Shown: piece after piece, positions 10,401-20,940 of the stretch
Position numbering within the stretch: position 1 is the first letter of the stretch
Layout: each line of letters opens with the position of its first letter
The notes under the pieces: generated by a model
Told to the model about the DNA's origin: nothing
Seen by the model: the letters and a program-made list of their open reading frames with translations, nothing else
Databases searched by the model: none
Made by a program: the position numbers and the translations under genes
Assembly (NCBI GenBank): GCA_029204225.1
Contig: CM055103.1
Location: 2,061,720-2,125,719 of the forward strand
Reading direction: 5' to 3'
Source: Diphasiastrum complanatum
Lineage: Eukaryota > Streptophyta > Lycopodiopsida > Lycopodiales > Lycopodiaceae
DNA: 64,000 bases

Positions 10401-12227
10401 AGGTGGTAAACCATGTGGCAAATCTTCAGGAAAAACATCTTTAAATTTAGACAATAAAGTTTCTAATTTACTGATTTTCTGCTGAATAGAACTGGAAATA
10501 GAAACTTCAGGAATAAACTGAAAGTCACATAAGAATACCTGATGGTCTTCGTCTCCGATTAGCTGACAGAGCTCTGAACTGCAGACCATAGGGCTGTTGG
10601 GAACATCATGCTCCCCATGCAACTGGATCTCTCGGCCTTTATACTGAAAGCTGAGGGTGTTCTCCTGATAGTTTCTGTGGAGGGAAGGTCCTAAACTGTA
10701 GAGCCAATCTCTCCCGAGAACAATGTCTGTTCGATCCAGGTGCATTATCTGAAAGTTTATTTGATCTTGGTACCCCTGAATACCAAGATTTAACTTACTT
10801 ACTTCCCATATTTTTTTATCTTCACCCTTAGCTAATGAAACTATGTACCTATGCTGACTAGGTACTTCTGGTAGTTTAAGCTTTTTAACCAGGGTGTGGT
10901 TGATGAAATTATGGGTTGCCCCATCATCAACCATGACTCTTACTGACTGGTTACCAACTTTCCCATGCATACGTACTAGGTCATGCGGCCCAAAGCTGAA
11001 GGGTCTCGCTAGCATTGCAGAGGTCAGCTGGCAACAGTGTTCATGATCTTCATGATACACTTTGATCTCGGAAGCTGCCGAGTCACTGGGGAAACATACA
11101 GTCTGAACAAGATGAACTTGTTTTTTATCTTTTTTAGTGAAAGGCCCCTTGGGACACTGTCTGACTGTGTGTCCCTTGCCCATACACACAAAGCACAAAC
11201 GTTCTTGTTTGGCTTTCTCAAAATCATCTGGTTTTAAGGGCTGTATGAGTGAAGGGCGTTTCGGAGGAGCTTCACCTTTAAATTTATCTTCTTTCTTTCT
11301 TTTTAAAAATTTCTTTTTAAATTGAAAGTCTTTCTGAGGAAGCTGCTCAGAAAGTGGTTGCTGTCTCGCTCTCTTCCTACCCACTGAATCATCATAGATT
11401 TGAGCATATCTGAGAGCTTGCTCAAGGGTAGTAGGCGAGTTTCTCTGGACCTCTACTTTATATTCATCTTTGAGGCCACGGACAAATCCCCTGATTTTTT
11501 GATAGTCATCCATATTTTTAATCTTTAAAATTGCTTCTCGATACTGCGAGATATATTGGATGAGGGACTTGTCCATTACTGTTCTTTCCCAGGCTTCCCA
11601 GGCTCTATAAAGTTCATTCTCTGGTAGAAATTCTCTTAGGAAAGCTTCTTCAAAAGCTTTCCATGACCGGGGAGTCTGCCCAGTCTCCTGGAGATTTAAC
11701 CACCACTTATAGGCCATAGGACCTAAAGAAAGACTGGCCTCAACTGCTTGCAAATGGTCAGGGGTCTGTTTAAGAGCATGAATGTTCTTCCATTTGCTGA
11801 GGAAGGTTTGTAGAATATCTGCATTTCTATCCTTCTCTTCCCCATTAAAAGTAGGAGGCTTTAAATCTTTAAAAACACTGGGGTGAGATCGTAAAGTCTC
11901 ACCCGAAACTAATGGAAGTGGAGAAGGGGATAACTGAGAAGTGGAGGGAAGGCTTCCTTTCGCGGAACTCAAAAACAAGTTTTTGAGTTCAGCGAACGAG
12001 TCGTCCACACTGGACTTGAAATTGGCTAATGCCAACTTCAGTTCATCCACTTCTGTTACCAATTGGAGGAACTGCTCCTTGGTAACCAGTTCGTCGAGTT
12101 CTTCGGCGAACTGTTCCTGTTCTTCCACTTCCATGGGTTCCTTCCCTTTTTTGTAAGCCAAGGCTTCTGTTTCAAGTTCGTCGAAGCCTCTCTCCGGGGG
12201 TTGATCAGGTCCCTGAGGAGTGGTCAT
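7455..12227 (-). CDS. Gyp-CV gag-pol polyprotein with chromodomain (1590 aa)
   Basis: One uninterrupted frame encodes all functions. Residues 30-85 are acidic and probably coiled-coil. The gag capsid domain spans about 130-290. The zinc knuckle is C345, C348, H353, C358. The aspartic protease is at about 420-510 with VDDGATHNF at 433-441; Asp occupies the position that is usually Ser or Thr. RT spans about 600-860 with catalytic D715 and FLDD at D779/D780. RNase H has D927, E964 and D989. The integrase zinc domain is H1170, H1177, C1207, C1210, and the DDE core is D1240, D1301, E1337, with 35 residues between the last two. The GPF module is near 1475, and a chromodomain at about 1535-1585 would steer integration toward marked histone tails. 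A low-complexity acidic Ser-rich linker (1085-1120) separates RNase H from integrase. The start ATG is the first in frame after the leader. The whole is expressed as one polyprotein without frameshift. Confidence 0.96.
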   Translation of the reverse strand: MTTPQGPDQPPERGFDELETEALAYKKGKEPMEVEEQEQFAEELDELVTKEQFLQLVTEVDELKLALANFKSSVDDSFAELKNLFLSSAKGSLPSTSQLSPSPLPLVSGETLRSHPSVFKDLKPPTFNGEEKDRNADILQTFLSKWKNIHALKQTPDHLQAVEASLSLGPMAYKWWLNLQETGQTPRSWKAFEEAFLREFLPENELYRAWEAWERTVMDKSLIQYISQYREAILKIKNMDDYQKIRGFVRGLKDEYKVEVQRNSPTTLEQALRYAQIYDDSVGRKRARQQPLSEQLPQKDFQFKKKFLKRKKEDKFKGEAPPKRPSLIQPLKPDDFEKAKQERLCFVCMGKGHTVRQCPKGPFTKKDKKQVHLVQTVCFPSDSAASEIKVYHEDHEHCCQLTSAMLARPFSFGPHDLVRMHGKVGNQSVRVMVDDGATHNFINHTLVKKLKLPEVPSQHRYIVSLAKGEDKKIWEVSKLNLGIQGYQDQINFQIMHLDRTDIVLGRDWLYSLGPSLHRNYQENTLSFQYKGREIQLHGEHDVPNSPMVCSSELCQLIGDEDHQVFLCDFQFIPEVSISSSIQQKISKLETLLSKFKDVFPEDLPHGLPPSREVDHVINLVPGTAPVSKPPYRVSRTEDEEITRQLTDYLGRGQIQTSSSPWASPVLLVKKKEGSMRLCVDYRALNKVTIKNKYPMPRADELFDQLDGAKFFSKIDLRTGYHQVRIKSEDVSKTAFRTRHGHYEFKVMPFGLTNAPATFMTLMNSVLRPYLGKFVVVFLDDILVYSKTRKEHLKHLRKVFRLLRKHKLYAKQSKCEFFVEEVAYLGHIISSDGIKMDPNKVKAILSWLRPQNILELQIFLGLAGYYRRFVKEYAQTAVPMTNLLKGKGKEFIWESAQQESFDALKTALATAPVLKVVDPNQPFVVETDASDFAVGAVLTQGGRPVAFESKKLEPAQTRYSAYEKELFSIVHALKTWRHYLYGANFEVLTDHESLRYLCNQPELRGRKARWAELMQEFDMSIRYRRGKFNTVADALSRMPMINELSFTQIRNELLESLRGKCQHDAFFSIIWNSVQNRQLQTPEPVPGAGASSSKNTAASVEDDDESEYTSSDDVEDSEPVLPKQTPVVEGQLTQGFKWKQYSIQDEYLLYRDRVCVPNSEDYRQQVLYECHDNPSAGHPGIQKTYELLRRQFFWPSMKKDVHQYVTSCQKCQVNKAERLKAGGLLHPLEIPAGKWESISMDFIVGLPKIQKGNDAIWVRVDRLTKMAHFIPTKTTVRAPELARLFVDGLFKLYGLPSGIVSDRDSKFTGNFWKAVFHHLHTKLNMSTTDHPQTDGQTERVNQVLEDMLRAYVSKRQTNWEEYLSILEFAYNSTKHSATGYSPFMLMYGFQPRSPTAVGFKQEKVEAARNFLEDLNQMIEHAKRSIRQSQDRARHYADPHRWDVQFSTGEKVYLRVPVDSKTLKSGVCAKLSPRYCGPFTISRRLGEVTYELELPHSSKVFPVFHVSQLRKALTRSDNLVGDSVLVLPLDPQQPPHEPEEILDSRETQTRHTLYREYLVKWNDQPVENATWERGSVLRKIFPDFVLEDQDGS

Positions 12228-12924
12228 CTTCGGAACTGAAAGAGAGCTACCTTAACTTCTGAAGGAAAAAAAGTCTAAAAGACTAATTTACAACTGTACA
12301 AGGAGGGAAAGAAAACTTAGCTCTTTCTGAGAACTGTATTTCCACAGAGAGAATCAAGAAAAGCCCTTTCAGCTCTTCCTCCACTGCTTTCAGATCTGCT
12401 GTCCGGAAAAATCAGAGATCAAGGTACCAAGAAAAAGAAACAAACTTCTGATCGTCTTGGCCCCTTCCCTCGCTGTCTGAGGTGTATACTTTTTGCTCCA
12501 AAATTCCCGTTTTAGGACCCAAAACAGTTGCAAACTTGTGGTTCCTGCCAAAGACCTTCAGCGCTGGACCTGCACCCACGATTCTGTCTCAGATCCGCTC
12601 CAAATTCCAGAAAATTTCACTCCAAATTCGAAGTTTCCACCCAATTTGGCAGCGCTGGACCTGCTCCACGTTTTCTATTTAAAATGTGCTCAAAAATCCA
12701 CAACTGATACATAAAAATCAAGGGTAAATCCCTGATTTTTCAGCGCTGAGCTTCTACAAGGGATTGTGCCTCAAACAGCTGTAAATTCCCAGCAAATTTC
12801 AAGGATTTGAAAGCTGTTCCTACAGCGATTTTCCTCCTCAATTCTTTCCTGAGAATCTGAGAAATCTTTCCTATCTTCTGATAGCTTTCTCTACTGCTGT
12901 CCTGAACTCCCTAGGATGGAGATG
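12228..12924 (-). other. Gyp-CV leader with three evenly spaced CAGCGCTG palindromes
   Basis: The 697 bp between primer site and gag contain no long frame. The self-complementary octamer CAGCGCTG occurs at 12559, 12650 and 12741, exactly 91 bp apart each time. A partial match (CCTCGCTG) lies another 91 bp away at 12468, and a degenerate one (CAGCGATT) at 12823. The first two full copies share a longer core, CAGCGCTGGACCTGC. Flanking sequence is weakly repeated too, so this is a diverged tandem repeat. Leader location and palindromic cores fit an RNA dimerisation or packaging element, which is inference. Confidence 0.75.
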
Positions 12925-12936
12925 GCTCTGATACCA
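12925..12936 (-). other. Gyp-CV primer binding site
   Basis: GCTCTGATACCA on the plus strand is TGGTATCAGAGC on the element strand, complementary to initiator-Met tRNA. It is separated from the 5' LTR by one base. Confidence 0.95.
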
Positions 12937-12937
12937 G

Positions 12938-13295
12938 TGTAATAGATCCTAACACCACAGTAGGGCAAACACTAACTGATCCACCCAACCTTGCCTACTC
13001 CCTGATATAGAGTAAGCCCCTCCTAGCCCAGTGTGAGGACTGGTAGCATGCTACTGCCAAGTGTCGGCCACATGGCACTGACGTGGCCGACTGCACGTCG
13101 GGACCCAACTGGGGGCCCTATCCTGCTGACAGGGTCCCTAGGCTGTGTTAGGCCCGCCATGGCTATGGACCATGCTGGGGCACACTACTCACACTGTCTT
13201 GCCCTGTTGGTCATGTACGCTGGACGCGACCCTGACTGTGGTATCTGACCTATCTGTGTTCTCTAGGGTTCGGCACTGGTTACGAGCTCGTAACA
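12938..13295 (-). repeat. Gyp-CV 5' LTR
   Basis: 358 bp, the same sequence as 7086-7443 apart from three substitutions. It would carry the promoter for the minus-strand transcript. Confidence 0.97.
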
Positions 13296-13300
13296 GCTGA
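13296..13300. repeat. Gyp-CV target-site duplication, right copy (GCTGA)
   Basis: Matches 7081-7085 exactly. Confidence 0.95.
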
Positions 13301-13962
13301 ATGGATCCAATTATCATTTGTGGAAAATTTAAGATGAAGACCTTGCTAATCGCCAACGAGTTATGGGATGTTGTTACAGGTACAGAAGTAAAACCTAAAG
13401 ACGACACAGAAAACTCAAAGTGGAAATCGAAGGATGGTAAAGCTTTCGCGCTTATTATCCTCAATATATCAGATACACAGATTGGACACATAGCTGAAGC
13501 TACAACTTCAAAGACGTTTGGGACATCTTGAACTCACTATATGACGTGAGGGACGTAACTACTAAGTTACATCTACGAAAGAAATTCTTCACATTCAAGA
13601 TGTCTAATGGTGATTCCCTTCAGAGTCACATTAACCAGTTTAAGAATCTCTTGCAACAAATGGCCGCTGTCGGATCAGTCATAGACGATCAAGACGCAAT
13701 TATGACATTGCTTTCAAGCTTGCCCTCTACATATGAGAACTGAGTGATGATCATATCGCCACACTCAGATTTAACTCTTACTAGAGTTATCACTATGTTG
13801 CTGCAAGAAGACAATAGAAGAAATCAAGACACTTTGTCTACTTCCTCCTCTCAGGCTCTATATGTCAACAAAGGCTCTAAGCGACAGAAGCAGAAAAGCT
13901 CCAAGAAGGCTGCAACGAATCAGAAACAGACTCAAAGTCAAGAACAATCATCAAATCCATAG
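13301..13962 (+). pseudogene. Cop-2 gag
   Basis: Gag coding resumes after Gyp-CV with an LNGSNYHLWK-type start (one base out of frame). It continues through MKTLLIANELWDVV, then LYDVRDVTTKLHLRKKFF and SHINQFKNLLQQM, which belong to the UBN2-type Copia capsid. In-frame stops lie at 13741-13743 and 13960-13962. A lysine/glutamine-rich tail (13870-13960) precedes the zinc knuckle. The break around 13370-13530 needs a frame change. The breaks show Cop-2 was decaying independently of the chromovirus insertion. Confidence 0.85.
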
Positions 13963-14544
13963 TTGAAGAAGATGTTTTGCAAGTATTGCAAGCGCAATAA
14001 CCATGAGATCAAGGATTGCCGAATTCTCCAAGCGAAGAATGCAGCCAAGCAACCTGATCAACAAGCAAACACAGTTTCATCATCTCTCCAGGTCGAAGTG
14101 GATGAAGGCGCATTCATGGTCAAAGATCAAAGTGCATTTTTGGATGATTCATGGTTTCTTGATTCTGGAGCAACTCAACACATGAGCAATCAACATGAGA
14201 TTTTCAACTCCTACACGCCTTACAGCATGAAGAAATTTGTTCATCTTGGTGACAATAGTACTCACACTATTGAAGGTGAAGGTACTGTAAGATTGCGATT
14301 CCAACATGATCAAATCAAATTACTATCAAAGGTCTTATATGTTCCTAAACTCTCTACAAATCTGTTATCAGTAAGTAGAATTACAGATTTAGGTCATAAG
14401 GTAGAATTCGAATCTGATCAATGCAAAATTATTGATAGGAGTAATAAGGTCCTTGCACTCGGCAAGAGGCAGGGTTACTTATATAGATTGGCACATTGTT
14501 ATTCTGAGTCTAGTCAAGCCTTGAAAACCTCTGTTCTAACTTGA
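13963..14544 (+). pseudogene. Cop-2 zinc knuckle and aspartic protease
   Basis: An open stretch of 193 codons begins with a complete zinc knuckle, CKYCKRNNHEIKDC (CX2CX4HX4C). The protease active site WFLDSGATQHMS follows at about residues 64-75, and then the pattern LYVPKLSTNLLSVSRI, which forms the rest of the Copia protease fold. The knuckle would bind genomic RNA, and the protease would release the mature proteins. This is the best preserved section of Cop-2; the frame ends at 14544, just before the pre-integrase zinc motif. Confidence 0.88.
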
Positions 14545-14559
14545 AATATGCATATGTTT

Positions 14560-15310
14560 TGAACATGTCCAGACAATCCATGGTTCCTGATCTCGACTAT
14601 CCTTCTGGTAAGGTCAATCTCCCTGTCTGTCATAGCTGCATCTTTGGAAAGTAGGCTAGGATTCCTTTTAGATCAAACCATAGGCATGCACCAAAAGGTC
14701 TGTTAGATGTTGTTCATACAGATATATGTGGACCTATGCAAACTCCTTCATTGCTAGATGCAAAGTATTTCATTACTTTTATTGACGAATTCTCCAGAAG
14801 AACATCTGTTTATTTCATTAAACAGAAATCAGAGGCTTTCATCAAATTCAGACAATTCAAAGAGCATGCTGAGAATCAAACTAGCAAATGAATCAAAGCA
14901 CTGAGGTCAGATAATGGGGGAGAATACATCTCCACCAAATTCAAGGAGTATTGCCTTAACAACGGCATTGAGCAACAATACATTACCTCCTATTCGCCTC
15001 AGTCAAATGGTCTTGCTGAGAGAAAGAACATAACCTTAGTTGAATCGGCAAAGTGCATGTGATCACATGCGACACTTCCGAAGTCCTTCTAGGCTGAAGC
15101 TGTTTCAACAGCAACCTATATACGAACAAATGTCCTACTAAAGATCTCTCAGACAAAACACCATTCGAAGTTTGGACAAGTACCAAACCTTCTTTATCAA
15201 ACTTACGAGTTTTTGGATGTATTGCTTTTGCGCAGATACCTCGTGATCTCAGGAAGAAGCTCGACTTCCAGAGTTTCAAGTGTGTTGTCACTACTTCAGA
15301 TCAAGCCTAC
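14560..15310 (+). pseudogene. Cop-2 integrase, broken
   Basis: Coding shows the pre-integrase CHSCIFGK motif and then LLDVVHTDICGPM with the first catalytic Asp. FITFIDEFSRRTSVYF and ALRSDNGGEYIS, with the second Asp, follow. SYSPQSNGLAERKN carries the catalytic Glu. At least four stops or frameshifts interrupt it: TAG near 14653, TGA near 14889, TGA near 15060, TAG near 15091. The Copia integrase core is therefore recognisable in full but not translatable. Confidence 0.88.
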
Positions 15311-16938
15311 AAGTTGTTCAATCCTATCGAGTCGAAGATCTTCACTAGCCAGGATGGCATCTTCATCGAAGATCAGTTTCAAGACCTCAAAGGAAAAGGC
15401 AGTCCCCATGTAGCCGACCTGTCAGATTCTCCTGACACATTGAACTTTCCAATTCCTCAGTCGACTATTCCCATTGAAGGTCCAAGCTCTTCTACTTTTG
15501 ACGAACAACAAATCAACGGCGAATCAGAAGATGATGATGTTGCATCTCAGCAACTACAGTATGATGGAAATGATCAACTTCCTCTATTACCCAGAAGATC
15601 TTCAAGAGCAAGCAGACCACCTATCTGGTATATCGACGAGTCTGCAGCCTACCTTCTTCAGGAACCAACGCCTGTCCAAAAGGCACTCAGTTAGCCTGAT
15701 TCAGATCTCTGGAAAGAAGCTATGGATAAAGAGTATTCATCTCTTATCAAGAACCAGACATGGACAATTCTCGAATTACCTGCTAGCAGAAACGTAGTTG
15801 ATTGCAAATGGATTTTCAAAGTCAAGTACAATGCAGATGGAAGCATCAACAGGAGAAAGGCACGACTTGTCGCCAGAGGATTTTCTCAGGTTTACAATGT
15901 CGATTACACTGAGACCTTCAGTCCAGTAGTCAAACATTCTTCTATTCAACTTTTGCTATCATTTGCCACTGCAGCAGATTTGGAAATACATCAAATGCAT
16001 GTATAGACAGCATTGCTATCTTCCGAATTCGACATGACCGATCTGGGCGAAGCTCATTTCTGCCTTGGTATACAAATTCACAGAGACAGAAAACAGGAGT
16101 TGGTTTACATTACACAACAGAGGTACATCTACAACATGTTAGTCAGATATAATCTGAATAATTGCAAGTTAGCTCTCTCACCAATGGAACCAGGTCTCAA
16201 ATTGTCAAAGGCCAATGTCCCCAAACAATTCATGAGAAGCAGCAGATGCGTGAGTATCCTTACCATTCTATTATAGGATCTCTTATGTACGCCATGATCT
16301 GTACCAGGCCAGCTTTTGTAGTCAGCTCTCTCAGTCAGTTTATCACTAATCCTGGTGTAACACATTGGAAGGCTCTTATCAGAGTCATGAGATATCTTCG
16401 AGCTACTATGGACTTTTGCATTTGTTATGGAGCAGTCGGCAACGACAAACTCAATTTACTCAGTGGTTACACAGATGCAAGTTGGGCAGGAGATGTAAAC
16501 ACTCGTAAATCCACTTCCGAATTTACATTCTTCCTCAACAATGGTCCAATTTCCTGGAACAGTCGCAAGCAATCTTCAATAGCTCTATCTTCCACTGAAT
16601 CAGAGTATATCGCAGCCTCTCAAGCTACAAAGAAAGCAATTTGGTTGAGGAACTTACCCTCAGATATCGGTCTGAATCAATATGCTCCGACGACATTATT
16701 TTGTGATAATCAAAGTGCCATTGCTTTATCAACCAACCCTAGATTTCATTCTAGGAGTAAGCACATTGAACTGAAGTATCATTTCGTCAGAAGCAAAGTT
16801 CTCAACGAAGAGGTCAGATTGCAGTACTGTAGAACGCAAGATATGACAGCAGATATTTTTACCAAAGCATTAAGTTTTCACAGAAGATTCTGTGTAGAAC
16901 TAAGTTTGAAGGTCAAGGCATTCAAGGATTCAGATTAA
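15311..16938 (+). pseudogene. Cop-2 reverse transcriptase (catalytic core deleted) and RNase H
   Basis: After a linker (15314-15694), RT begins with YSSLIKNQTWTILELP and CKWIFKVKYNADG, then GFSQVYNVDYTETFSPV, ending at LEIHQMHV near 16003. The next codons are a stop followed by LLSSEFDMTDLGEAHFCLG, a motif that normally lies about 100 residues further on. The joint keeps the frame, but the whole palm segment with the catalytic YVDD box is missing. RNase H follows from about 16440 with YTDASWAGDVNTRKS, ALSSTESEYIAAS and DNQSAIAL, and ends IFTKALSF. It runs to 16938, next to the polypurine tract. Confidence 0.9.
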
Positions 16939-16945
16939 GGGGGAG
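16937..16945 (+). other. Cop-2 polypurine tract
   Basis: AAGGGGGAG directly abuts the TG of the right LTR at 16946. Confidence 0.9.
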
Positions 16946-17921
16946 TGTTGGATTATTCTCCTTCTTACTAATCGACTAATCGGTTTTAATCCTCATCCAT
17001 TGTTTATCCAGTTCTGCGGATTTTCCCGTGTTTTTATACAGTCTACAAAAATACACAGAGTTTGACAACAATGTCGCCTTTTTCGCATTTTTCGCCTGTC
17101 GGGAATTGCGAGTAAATATGCAGAGTCGCATTTTTCGCTTTTTAAAAGTGCCTTAAATGGAAATGACTCTTGCAAAGTGTGGGGCTACCCTAAATTAGAT
17201 TTAAGGACACTGTCGGGTTTTTTTGCGACACTGTCGCCTGTGGTAGTTTTAGTTCATTTCTACAGAGTGACAGTTTCAGCTCATTTATGAAGACAGACTG
17301 TTTACGGCCAATTTCCACTGCTTATCAACAATCAATTTCTGAGAAATAACTGGATGGATGCCAGCGGACACCAGCCAACTGGCGACCGCATTTGACGACC
17401 TAATTGCTTAGTATATATAGCTATTCATATTCATACATCTCATTATCAAAGAAGTTCAGAAGATTAGCAAGCATTTTGAATAGTTAGCTCTCTCTCTCTC
17501 TCAAGCCTGCGAGCTTGAACACTCCTGAGCATCCTAGCTCAGTTCTATTGCGCTACTGCTTATCAGCATTGCGCTTAATTCAGACTTTCATTTTAGCCGC
17601 TCAGAGATAGCATAGAGTACGCGGCTTCGATCCGCAACTTATTGTACTCATTAACTTCTGTTTCGTTTTCATACTGAATCGATACTATCTTTTATTGCGT
17701 TCAGCTTCGTCTCAGAATGTATGCATTTATGTAGTTCTTCGCGACTAATTATTTGTCTAGTGATTCGCGACTAATTATTTGTCTACTGTTTCGCGACAAA
17801 TTATTTGTCTGATGATTCAATGCTTTATTGTTTGGCTCGGCTTGGAGCCCGAGATTGTATATTTTCACGTTTTTACATTGTGTCCTGTCGGTTTGTGTTT
17901 CGATATGATTTTTTTCCAACA
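16946..17921 (+). repeat. Cop-2 right LTR (976 bp, different 3' end)
   Basis: It aligns with 5612-6732 from TGTTGGATTA to about 17834. After that it carries about 90 bp with no match to the left LTR, ending TTTTTCCAACA. A block near 17540-17580 also differs. Different termini in the two LTRs of one element are not expected from a simple insertion. Confidence 0.85.
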
Positions 17922-17968
17922 TGGTCTACTTCAGTAGGTAATTATCACATGCTAATTTCTACAAACTT

Positions 17969-17971
<3 letters not shown>

Positions 17972-18020
<49 letters not shown>
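17972..18020. repeat. (GA)n microsatellite
   Basis: About 49 bp of uninterrupted GA repeats just beyond the Cop-2 LTR. Confidence 0.98.
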
Positions 18021-18022
<2 letters not shown>

Positions 18023-18243
18023 CAATATGCTTTCAATGCTTTGCTTTGCACATGATTTCATTTCACACAATACTGGTAACTGTAGAAAGTGATATAAGTG
18101 AAAAATAAGTCAATGGACGACAATGGTCTTAAAATTGATGGCAAACTTCATAAATGAACTGCCCTTGAAAAAACCTTCCATTTGATACCCATATTGGCAT
18201 TTAAAAAAAAAAAAATTAAAAAAACGTTCTGAGAAACCCTAAT

Positions 18244-18285
18244 GGGAATTCCCGGAACGCGATCCGGAACGCGTTCCGGATCCTG
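18244..18285. repeat. Palindromic GGAACG/CGTTCC cluster 1
   Basis: Three overlapping GGAACGCG/CGTTCCGG words form nested palindromes (core CCGGAACGCGTTCCGG), just right of an A-rich homopolymer at 18195-18225. Related clusters occur at 27612 and 28185. Confidence 0.7.
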
Positions 18286-18296
18286 TTAGTGTGGAG

Positions 18297-18650
18297 ACAA
18301 AATCTGTTAAGATCCAGAAGGTTGCGGATTTTCTGCATGATATTGAAGAAATGTTGTAGGCGGCTAAGGATAGAGTGCTCAGGATAGGGCTAAGCACTAT
18401 GTCGATCTTAAGAGATCTCCAAGAAATTTTAATGTTGATGACTAGGTATATCTTAGAATTCCAAAAGATTCTAGGACGTTACGTACTGGGAAGCATTGTA
18501 AAATGTCTACCAAATTTTGTGGACCGTTCAAGATTGTACAAAAAATCAGTTCTTTAGCTTATGAACTAGATCTTCAAGGCTTATCCCACCTAGAAGATTA
18601 CCAATGTACCTCTCTATGATAGATCTCGGAGTGAAGAGACATCAAATCCA
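18297..18650 (+). pseudogene. Gyp-B: Gypsy integrase C-terminal relic
   Basis: A heavily mutated frame shows AKHYVDLKRSPRNFNVDD, a stop, VYLRIPKDSRTLRTGK, then CGPFKIVQKISSLAYELDL. This is the C-terminal GPF module of a Ty3/Gypsy integrase. Several stops break it, and no chromodomain is clear after it. It could be the far end of Gyp-A, whose integrase is cut at 5611, but about 250 codons of integrase core are missing between the two. Confidence 0.8.
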
Positions 18651-20940
18651 AAATTAAAGCTGAAATCGTTCGCATGAGGAATAGGTATGGCCATACTAGT
18701 CATAGTGTTTGTATTGACTAATGCTCCTATGAACTTCATTGAACCAAGAGTTTCATAGATCCAGAGATGGATTGTTATAGGCTTTTGGATAGTTCTGAAA
18801 AATGAATCTTTTTATCAGCAGATTCATGTCAAAGTATCTAGATGACACTGTACATGGAATGTACTTACCAGTCATACATAGAGGTAGGGGATTTCTCAAT
18901 TATAAATTCTAGAACGATAGAGGTTATGTACACAATACCAGGACAAAACCGTGTTGTGCACCTACAACTTGTGATAGATAGGGTAGGAGCTCATGCCCTA
19001 GGGCCTCAGTATCTCCTCGATCTAGATCTTAGTTCAATGTCAGAAACATTCATGGTTGATTCAAGTTAGGACAAGGTATAGTTGCTAGTGTTATAGGATG
19101 CTAGTATTTTTCCAAATCCTAGTCGTGGTAGAATAGAACATAGTATTGATGGATTTATTGCCCTAATGTTTGTATGGAGCTTTGTTTTGAGAAAAATTAA
19201 TAGCTTCACAAAAGTTTGTGGTCCCTAAAGAATCATGATGAACATCTTTGTGTAGTCTTCGGTATAGTAAGGCATGAGAGGCTTCAAGACAAAGTCAATG
19301 CAGAAGTTTTGCAAATAAAGAATTTGTTGATCCAGCAGACATTATATCAATCATATTTTGATCATTTATGAAAAGAAAAACTATTGATAGAATGGCTAGC
19401 ATCATAGACAATTAACCCGATCGATATATGATGAGTTCGATTCAGCTAATTGGTTTTAGTAATTTTTAGAGCACTACTAGCATAATAGCAATTGAGCCTT
19501 GTAGCATGATGTGTGAAGTTTACTTTCACAATTATACTAACCAGCTATTACCTATCTCTCAAAGGGCTTTGCAAAATAGAAACTGACTCTAATCAAATTT
19601 AGCGTATAGTTTATGAAGTAAGATACGAGAACACTAGTTGAAAGTAGGGGTAACATGATTGTTAAACATTCCAACAAAGTGAAAGTGTGTATAGGGGTAA
19701 GTGTGTGTGTGTGTGTGTGTGTGTGAAGATTATCACTTCTCAATAGCATGGTGTGTTATATTGGAGAATAGAAAGTATTTGCCATATCTAACAACAAAAT
19801 TATATGTGATCCTCTAAATCCTATTGCCATTGGGCACAAACTTGTACAAAGCTTCACGACAAACATCCAAGTCTTCAAAGCGAGCTTTGCTCTCAAATCT
19901 AGATCATGTGATTTCAAAAGAAACATGATGCTTGAGAGCAGGTGGCTTGTCATGTGCACTATAGATTCTAAGTAGGGTTGGGTGTTTTTGTGCATCTTTT
20001 TATTTCAAGTCACAACATATACCAGTGATATGATTAGTGATCATAGCGATTGATTCATCGTATATTTTTTTGGAGATTAGAAATCCAATGGGAATGTAGC
20101 TCCAAGTCTATTAATGATATGATAGGTCTAGAACTTATCAAATTATGGTAAATATACTTGAAGGATGTGCACTTGATATACAGGCAAGATGAAAACATAA
20201 GTTTTATTAGGGACTACTTACACAATTGATATGCATGGTGCCTTTATACTTATGTATGGATTTTAGTTGATACCATCTATTGCATTCATAACTAGAAGAT
20301 GCAATTCCTAAATGTGGCTGATTTTTAATATCCTATTCAAGAAATAGGACAAATTTTATAGAACATCGCTAGAAGGCTCAAGATTGAGTGGATATTGTAC
20401 AAACCTTCACGGTATGCTAAAGTTCTAAGGAAGACAATTAGGTGAATCACAAACTCCCACTGGAATTCAAGTCGTTGATGAAAACCTATAGATAGAGACT
20501 TGAGTTTGTACTGAGGCTAGCTAGTAGTGCCAAAGAGAATCCCAGTGCACCCAATCCTTCATGATAATGGACTTTTTGGAAGTCTACAGAAGACAAGTTG
20601 ATTTCACTTTTAGTTGAGAGCATCTTGAAACAAAATATTTAAATAGCAATGCACAACACATAAAAAACAATCTAAAAGTCATTGGATCAATTTTTTGATT
20701 TGCAACAACTTTCGGCTGAACACCTTCTTTGAAGTCATGTTTTCCCTCTATACTTAAGACTGGAGCTGAGGCAATTAAAAGTTTGAGTTTCCGAAAACTC
20801 TCATCTAACTTCTCATTCCATCTGATGGGAGGACTTGGCCTACCTTTGCGGCCTTTTTTTGTGTTTTTTCTTACAGTTTATTTATCAACCATATTACTTG
20901 CAGGAAGAAGAGCTTTTTACTGATCTAAGCATGCCAATAG
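18651..20940. other. Unassigned AT-rich sequence
   Basis: No gene could be supported. A 75-codon frame at 18842-19069 and one at 20729-20923 show no recognisable domain. A (TG)n run lies at 19701-19725. Scattered stretches look like strongly mutated retroelement coding, but none is specific enough to name. Confidence 0.4.
19701..19725. repeat. (GT)n microsatellite
   Basis: About 25 bp of GT repeats. Confidence 0.95.

Larger units (their letters stand above)
7086..13295 (-). mobile_element. Gyp-CV: complete Ty3/Gypsy chromovirus (6210 bp)
   Basis: This is a structurally complete LTR retrotransposon on the minus strand. It has 358-bp LTRs at 12938-13295 (5') and 7086-7443 (3'), an initiator-Met primer site facing the 5' LTR, a 697-bp leader, one 1590-codon gag-pol frame with a C-terminal chromodomain, a polypurine tract touching the 3' LTR, and GCTGA duplications on both sides. 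The two LTRs differ at only three positions (T/C, A/G, T/C), about 0.8%, so the insertion is recent. It lies inside Cop-2 gag, in antisense. Nothing in the sequence rules out autonomous activity; whether it is expressed cannot be seen here. Confidence 0.97.
5612..17921 (+). mobile_element. Cop-2: Ty1/Copia retrotransposon carrying a nested chromovirus
   Basis: The left LTR (5612-6732) is followed directly by an initiator-Met primer site. The internal coding has Copia order: gag, zinc knuckle, protease, integrase, RT, RNase H. A polypurine tract then precedes the right LTR (16946-17921). Gyp-CV (7086-13295) is inserted near the start of gag; without it the element would be about 6.1 kb. Stops and frameshifts are frequent, and the RT catalytic centre is deleted. 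The LTRs agree well in their first three quarters but end in unrelated sequence, and the flanks (GGTAA and TGGTC) do not form a target duplication. This suggests recombination between two related elements. Confidence 0.9.

Noticed and set aside
8834-12156. Several plus-strand frames of 60-77 codons
   Set aside because: Antisense shadows of the chromovirus gag-pol.
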